A stretch of DNA of 64,000 nt, taken from contig NC_135251.1 in NCBI RefSeq assembly GCF_964204865.1, positions 21,824,001-21,888,000 on the forward strand, read 5' to 3'. Each line of letters begins with the position of its first letter. Position 1 is the first letter of the stretch. A program made the translations under genes and the position numbers. This document shows positions 58,901 to 64,000 of this stretch, piece after piece. Origin of the DNA: Styela clava. Lineage: Eukaryota > Chordata > Ascidiacea > Stolidobranchia > Styelidae. Under the pieces are notes generated by a model that was not told the origin of the DNA, did no database searches, and saw nothing but the letters and a program-made list of their open reading frames with translations.

Positions 58901-61900
58901 TCCACTGGTTCATCTTTTATTGCCTGATTAAATAATGCTAATAGATCATCAGCATCTGAATGTGACTTTTCTTTTTCTGGGAAATATATTAAAATACTTA
59001 TCAGCATATAGGATTAGATTCCAAATTCATTGAGAGGGAGAGGAAAGCTAATAAGACAGTTTAATCATATGGAAAACCCCAAATCTCTCGCACATACCGC
59101 AAATTACCTTTAACTTTATTATGTTTGCAAGGATATGGGAAAAAACTTTCCCAATAGAGGAGTAACAAGCAATAATAGGTTACCAGTAAAAATGTGGCAG
59201 CACAACTTCATAAAAGAGAATATTAGTGATTTGCACAGATAAAGTGAGCCTTCAGTGGAAAAACAACTACAGATTTCAACAAGTGAATAACCTGATTTGA
59301 AGCTCAAAGTAATTATGTTTAAACAAGTTCAAAGATAAATCACTGTATTTATAGCTGTTAGGTGTATCATACATTTTTAAAAAAGATTCAATGTTATGAA
59401 CTTCTGTACATCAGGGGGATCATAAATAAAAAATGATTATAATTATTATATTATTATATTTCAATATTATCAATGATTTCAATAATGTTGACGAAAATAA
59501 TCTGGTGAAAGTGAAATTTTTCAGTTTTAAAGTCCACTGTACAAATTTGCACTAATTACTCTTAACAATTCACAAATTAGCATACCAGCTCTAGAAACCT
59601 TTGGAACAGGTTCAGGTAAAATATCTCCTTGTAGTTGGAAACCCTGATTTTGATTTATTGTCCGAGTTGACAAAGGTTTTGCCATTGGTTGTAAGGAAGG
59701 CAGGGGCATTGATGAAAGAGTTCTCTTGTCAGTACCAGGTGATAAAGATCTGTGTTTTGGAGATTTACTTCGTTCACGTTCACCAGAAAGTGTTCTTTGC
59801 TTTTTTAAAACATCTGGAGATCCCAATCGATCTGTAAATATCAAATTTTTCATGTTCATTCAAATACATGTGTATCTTGTTTTTCATAAAAATTAGATAT
59901 ACCTATATAAATAATTCATATTATATATACTGCAATTATTTGTTGCTGAAGCCAATAGACACAAATGTTTTTTTCTAAAAACCACTCGACAGATACAGTT
60001 TACCACTCTATCCAAACATGTCTTTAGTCTGGTACAAGCTGCTACTAATATGTAGCAGATAATGTTTTTGTAAGTACTGAAATATGTCGCGATCGGCTTT
60101 GCCTACCTAATCCAATATATCCTGGGTGAACTCAAGATGTGAAACTTAAGATGCTAACACAGTTAAGTCTAATCCTTTTAACAGATAGGTCGTCACGCCC
60201 AAGTTTGGCCTTCACCGCCAACATGGATAAATAAAACAGATTCAAATGCAGCTACAAACCTGGCGATTTTTTCCTTTCTTTGTTTTCCTTTTTAATTGTT
60301 TTTGGTGATAATGATTGACTTGGTTGAGAACCTTCAGAAGTTGTTCTGCTTCCTTTCTTTCTTGGAGCAGGTTTTGGTTGTGAAGGATCAAGTAAGAAGT
60401 CGACAAACGATTCAGATTTGTCACTACCTTTCTTTTTCTTTGATTCACCAAGACTAAAAATAGAAAACATATAATATGACTGAAATTCAGAGCACATTCT
60501 TAGTGAATTCCTGAACTGAACTTGCTGCACACATTTTAGTTTGAAACTCTGGAATTTAAACACCATAAAGTTGTAAATTTTGTGAGATAGAGTCAGAAAT
60601 TTTTCAGTAGGTTATGGGATTATAACTCAAGTTATCAAAAAAATAGATGGAATATATGGATGCTAAGGGATGTAGTACATAAACATTAATTGATGGTACT
60701 AAGTAACAAGCATTCCAAATTGAACAGTATAAATTTCATGAAACATGATTTTTATTCTCAGTATAAAAAATAAACAATCTTTAGAAACCAATATACTAAT
60801 TTTACTGTACAGAAAATAATTTTCTATCATTGCTTTTTTTTCTTTGAAATGGGATTTGTTTTATTTTATTCCTACCAAAATACACAAATAAAGACTTGAA
60901 AACCACTAAACTAGTGAGTACTTATACCTGATTTGAGAGTCAGAAGATTTCATTGTAGTTATAATTCCTTTTAATTCAGGACTATGTTTCCCAGATAGCA
61001 TTGGTGATTGAGGAGTTTTTGGTCGTGATCCAGGGCGTTTATCTATTAAACCACTTCTTTGATCTTGCATCTCTAATGAACGTTTCAACTCAGCTGATCT
61101 ATTCGGGCTAATAACTTTCTCTGCCAAAATTTAAAAAGCGAATTGGAAATTACTTCATACAATGTATGGTTTATTGTGATACATGAGTACTACTACGATG
61201 GTTGTGAAGGTAGAGTGAGTACCCACAACAATTTAGTTTAATTGCAATAAAAGTATGGTGAATGATAGTGAAAAGAATACTGCTTCAATAACTACTTAAA
61301 ATTTGAGTACTGATTTTCTGAATGAAATACTTTTTTGAAATAACGATAGCTTTTTAAGAATTTTTTAAAGAATTATTTTTATATACATCATTGCGATGCG
61401 AATAAATGGTATATTTCAATTTAAATTGTTAAAAACAACGAGTCATCACACTCTGTAGATTGTATCTCTAATGCACAAACACATGCAAAGCAAACAATAC
61501 CACAAAGTCTTGCAGTTGCGAATTTTTTGGTTAATCTCTGCTCCAGTTGGTTAATTTATTTAGCAAAAACATTGATGGAGTCCTCTAAATATTCATTTAC
61601 ATCAAAAGAAAAGTTCTTGCTAAATCAAAAAGGGTTGTTCAAATGAAAAAAAAAACAGAATACTCGCAAGGCTATTTTTACAGGTTAAAGATATTACATA
61701 ATCATTAATTATTGGTTTACGCTGTTTACCCCTTGAAGGAGATTTTCTTCCTTTTGGAGAAGATAAGTCAGCGACTGGACTTTTCATTCTTTTTTGCTGA
61801 TATCCAATACTGCTACCAAAGTTTTTACCGCTCAAATCCATCCCACTTTGTTGAGGAGATAAACTTCTTTTTGGACCAGCAGTTGGCAGAAAACTTTGAT

Positions 61901-63671
61901 CTGATTCTTTATTTTTACCATGTCTTTTTGCTGGTTTTGGCTGTTTTTCTTTCTTAGGTTTGGGATCTGCAAGTTGAGTAAATGTTAATAAAATAAATAA
62001 TTTAGCAATTGGTTATATTGGGTTAATAGGGTTTATTGGGTTAATTATATAATATTAGAAAGTGCATTGGTGCAACGTAACTTACTCAATAATGCAAGAA
62101 TTGGGTCATCAGCATAGTCATTATTTGTTGATTCACTATCTTCCGATATCATTCCACTATTAGGCATCGACGAATCCTTGTTCAAACTAAAATTTAAATA
62201 AAATTATGTAATAACAAGCAGTATTGATTGATGAACAAAACCTCTGGGTGGTCAAAAATCTACTGATTGTAAATAATATTGATCAGTACTAATGACTGGA
62301 TAGTAAGTAGAATATTGACATAAACTGCAAATATAATTTAAATTTATTGATATTACATTAGACCGGGGTTTCCCCGAACTGCGGTCCGTGATGACTGCAC
62401 AGGGGGTCCGCGGCGATATGAAAAGGATCGATCTTTAATGATTGATTTCAAAAAGCCATTGCAGTTTTTTTGCTGAGCGTTTTTGTCAGCGAATATCCAT
62501 TGCTGTCAGAAAAGGCAATTAAAATTTCATTGCCTTTTGCAACAACCTTTATGTGCGAGGCAGCATTTTCAGCTTTCTTTTACCAGACTTGCCGTAGAGT
62601 CGGAACGACGAGTTTGCTCGTCACAAATTGCTCCGAAAATTGATAAATTGTGCAGTGAAAAGCAACTTCATCCATCACATTAATGTCGTTGACGTTGTGA
62701 ATGAAACTTTATCCTTCTTCGTAGGTTAGGCCCAGAAATTGATATGGTATGGGATGGGGGTCCGCTAATACTAAGATTCACAAATGGGGGTCTGCAGCCA
62801 AAAATGTTTGGGAAATCCTGCATTAGACCATACAGTCAAACTACAGACCATTAATAAAATCAGCAATCAATTGTTTTTTTTAAATTTCAGTGTACAAATC
62901 AAATGCATAGACTGAACAAATAATTCTTTAATAATAATATATCCCTGGTTGAAAAAATTCAAATTGAAATGTAACATACATTTACTAAAACATTATTTGG
63001 GTTTCATTAAAATCCCTATGTGATGCAAAAGTATTTCAAATAAATCTGTCTATATCAACTGTTCAAGTTTAAAATAAGTCTATTTATATGCATTTTTAAT
63101 TAGGATGTCAATTTTATTATTCAAGAAACAAAATTACAGCACCTGGTCCAGAAATTGATTAGACGTTGAAAGACATAAATTATGCATCATCAAAAATACA
63201 GATGAACTGATTACAGCATGTTTGTTTAGCTATATTGTTAGAACAAGATAATTCGAATATTTCAATAACTGAATATTGTTATAATTAATCAAAACTGTAC
63301 ACTGTAAATGATTATAAATTCTATTTTTATAGATAAACGATTCATCAAAACCAAAAAATTTATAAAAATTTAAGAATAAAATATGCGAGTAACTTGACGT
63401 GTGTCCAATTCATCTCTTCAATTTATATTTATCTGTTTTAAATCCACCGTAAAATAAATTCATAAAATAATATCATACCCCAGGGGATCAAATAGAGGTT
63501 TGTTTTGTTTCTTTAATGTTGATTGTTTCAAAAACATTGATCCTCCATCTCCATAACCATCGTCATCATCATCATCTTTCAAGTAAGATGGTAATTCCCA
63601 ATCATCATCTTGTTTGGATTTGTGGGAATATTTGGGACTGAGTTTCAAGCTACTATGATGGGTGGAAACTT
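52997..63671 (-). CDS. MAP9: MAP9 (ASAP)-like microtubule-associated protein, C-terminal part (partial)
   Basis: Fourteen exons in transcript order: 63479-63671, 62086-62186, 61730-61966, 60928-61120, 60260-60453, 59586-59831, 58865-58976, 58399-58537, 57672-57878, 56698-56850, 55848-55946, 54311-54456, 53691-53819, 52997-53147. All phases join for about 765 codons. The N-terminal two thirds is Ser/Lys/Pro-rich and disordered, with an Asp run (about 63560). From exon 57672 on there is a Lys/Glu-rich coiled coil with EWLAKREEEKK, KKWEEV, EKWMDRRSQKWVEDRKK-like W-spaced repeats. The end, LQPPWSPPNKV, matches the MAP9 C-terminus (LPPWSPPSR). MAP9 binds spindle and axonemal microtubules. The 5' end lies beyond the right edge. 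The orthology rests mainly on the C-terminus and exon order. Confidence 0.8.
54748..55481. mobile_element. TA-flanked inverted-repeat element (pogo/Tigger-like)
   Basis: The left end TACCGTATTTCTCCATGTAT with ATTACGCACCC and the right end GTGCGTATTATACGCGAAG...AAATACGGTA are inverted, with TA at both edges. An inner ATGTATATTACGCACCC copy at about 55406 repeats the left-end sequence. It lies in a MAP9 intron. The starts TACCGTxTTTC are shared with 19354-20136. Confidence 0.65.
56050..56195 (+). repeat. Truncated SINE copy in a MAP9 intron
   Basis: Body sequence only (AGGTGGTTCACATAACC..., CCGACATGGACTGGTAACCG), lacking the tRNA head and the tail. Confidence 0.6.
57254..57615. mobile_element. 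hAT-type MITE with perfect 8-bp target duplication (family A, copy 1)
   Basis: CAGGCTTTCCCAAACTGGGG at the left and GTGAGAAACTCTG at the right form imperfect inverted ends, flanked by GTGTAGAG at 57246-57253 and 57616-57623. The interior shares GATCAATCTTTAATGATTGA and CATCCATCACATTAATGTC with 62364-62820. Confidence 0.85.
59030..59100 (-). repeat. SINE tail fragment
   Basis: GAGAGGGAGAGGAAAGCTAATAAGACAG matches the tail-proximal part of the SINE at 36158-36500. Confidence 0.5.
62364..62820. mobile_element. hAT-type MITE with perfect 8-bp target duplication (family A, copy 2)
   Basis: The start CGGGGTTTCCCCGAACTGCGG and end TTTGGGAAATCCTG are imperfectly inverted, flanked by CATTAGAC at 62356-62363 and 62821-62828. 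It is about 95 bp longer than copy 1 at 57254-57615 because of an internal segment. It lies in a MAP9 intron. Confidence 0.85.
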
Positions 63672-63704
63672 CTGTAAAATAAATTACAAATATAAAACCT
63701 TAAT

Positions 63705-64000
63705 ATAGAATTGTTGCATTGTAACTAGTGAATGATTACATGATTCTTATCTGTAAACCATGTACGCCCTACATAGGCTACCTATCTATTCATCTTTGTG
63801 AAATTAAAAAATAATAAATTATTATTATAGACATGAATGATCAAGGGTTTGGGGGAGAAAGACCAGTTGCATTGTGACTGTGAATGATTACAGGATGTCT
63901 ACCTGTAAACCATGTGAGCCCTACATACCTATCTAGGCCTATTCATATTTGTGAAATTAAAGGACAACAAAATGTAATTATAGACATGATTAAGGGTTTG
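63705..64000. repeat. ~150-bp tandem repeat, two copies, running into the window edge
   Basis: Both copies contain GTGAATGATTACA, CTGTAAACCATGT, GCCCTACATA, TTTGTGAAATTAAA and TATAGACATGA..., ending AAGGGTTTG (about 63840-63850 and 63992-64000). The array may continue to the right. Confidence 0.75.

Overview
This is an animal nuclear window, AT-rich (about one third GC by eye), with small exons, GT-AG introns of roughly 0.3-3 kb and many transposon remnants. I read the genes exon by exon and checked every junction for reading-frame phase. The protein set (GNPDA, DAZAP1, PSMD13, ODF3/CIMAP1, FAM8A1, MAP9, an ARHGAP18/28/40-type RhoGAP) is metazoan. Short introns, intronless copies of conserved genes and the repeat style suggest an invertebrate deuterostome, most plausibly an ascidian tunicate. 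The species call is inference.

Layout. 384-7290 (-): 5' part of an ARHGAP18/28/40-like gene whose RhoGAP domain lies left of the window. 7291-25597: gene-poor and repeat-dense, holding a 3-kb foldback element, a nested transposon island (17190-22225) and two tandem arrays. 25653-26471 (+): single-exon glucosamine-6-phosphate deaminase. 28058-29011 (+): single-exon DAZAP1-like RNA-binding protein. 29492-34643 (-): complete PSMD13/Rpn9, 11 coding exons, 378 aa. 36964-45199 (+): ODF3 (CIMAP1/SHIPPO family), 257 aa. 46259-51003 (-): FAM8A1-like RDD membrane protein. 52997-63671 (-): C-terminal 14 exons of a MAP9-like microtubule protein, continuing past the right edge.

The most striking observation is in ODF3. 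The exon encoding the third PG-rich repeat is present three times in tandem. All three copies are exactly 122 nt and share the same phases, so only isoforms using exactly one copy stay in frame. The terminal exon is also duplicated, as two 93-nt copies that each have their own stop. Together they allow six isoforms of an axonemal protein. A second splice curiosity is a 1.2-kb Ser-rich exon in the ARHGAP gene. It can either end the protein before the RhoGAP domain or be skipped or spliced through in frame.

The repeat complement includes hAT-type elements with perfect 8-bp target duplications (17927-18954, 26771-27750, 57254-57615, 62364-62820), TA-flanked pogo/Tigger-like elements, a tRNA-derived SINE family with a recurring tail, and several foldback elements. 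I see no bacterial-type systems, CRISPR arrays, rRNA or bona fide tRNA genes.
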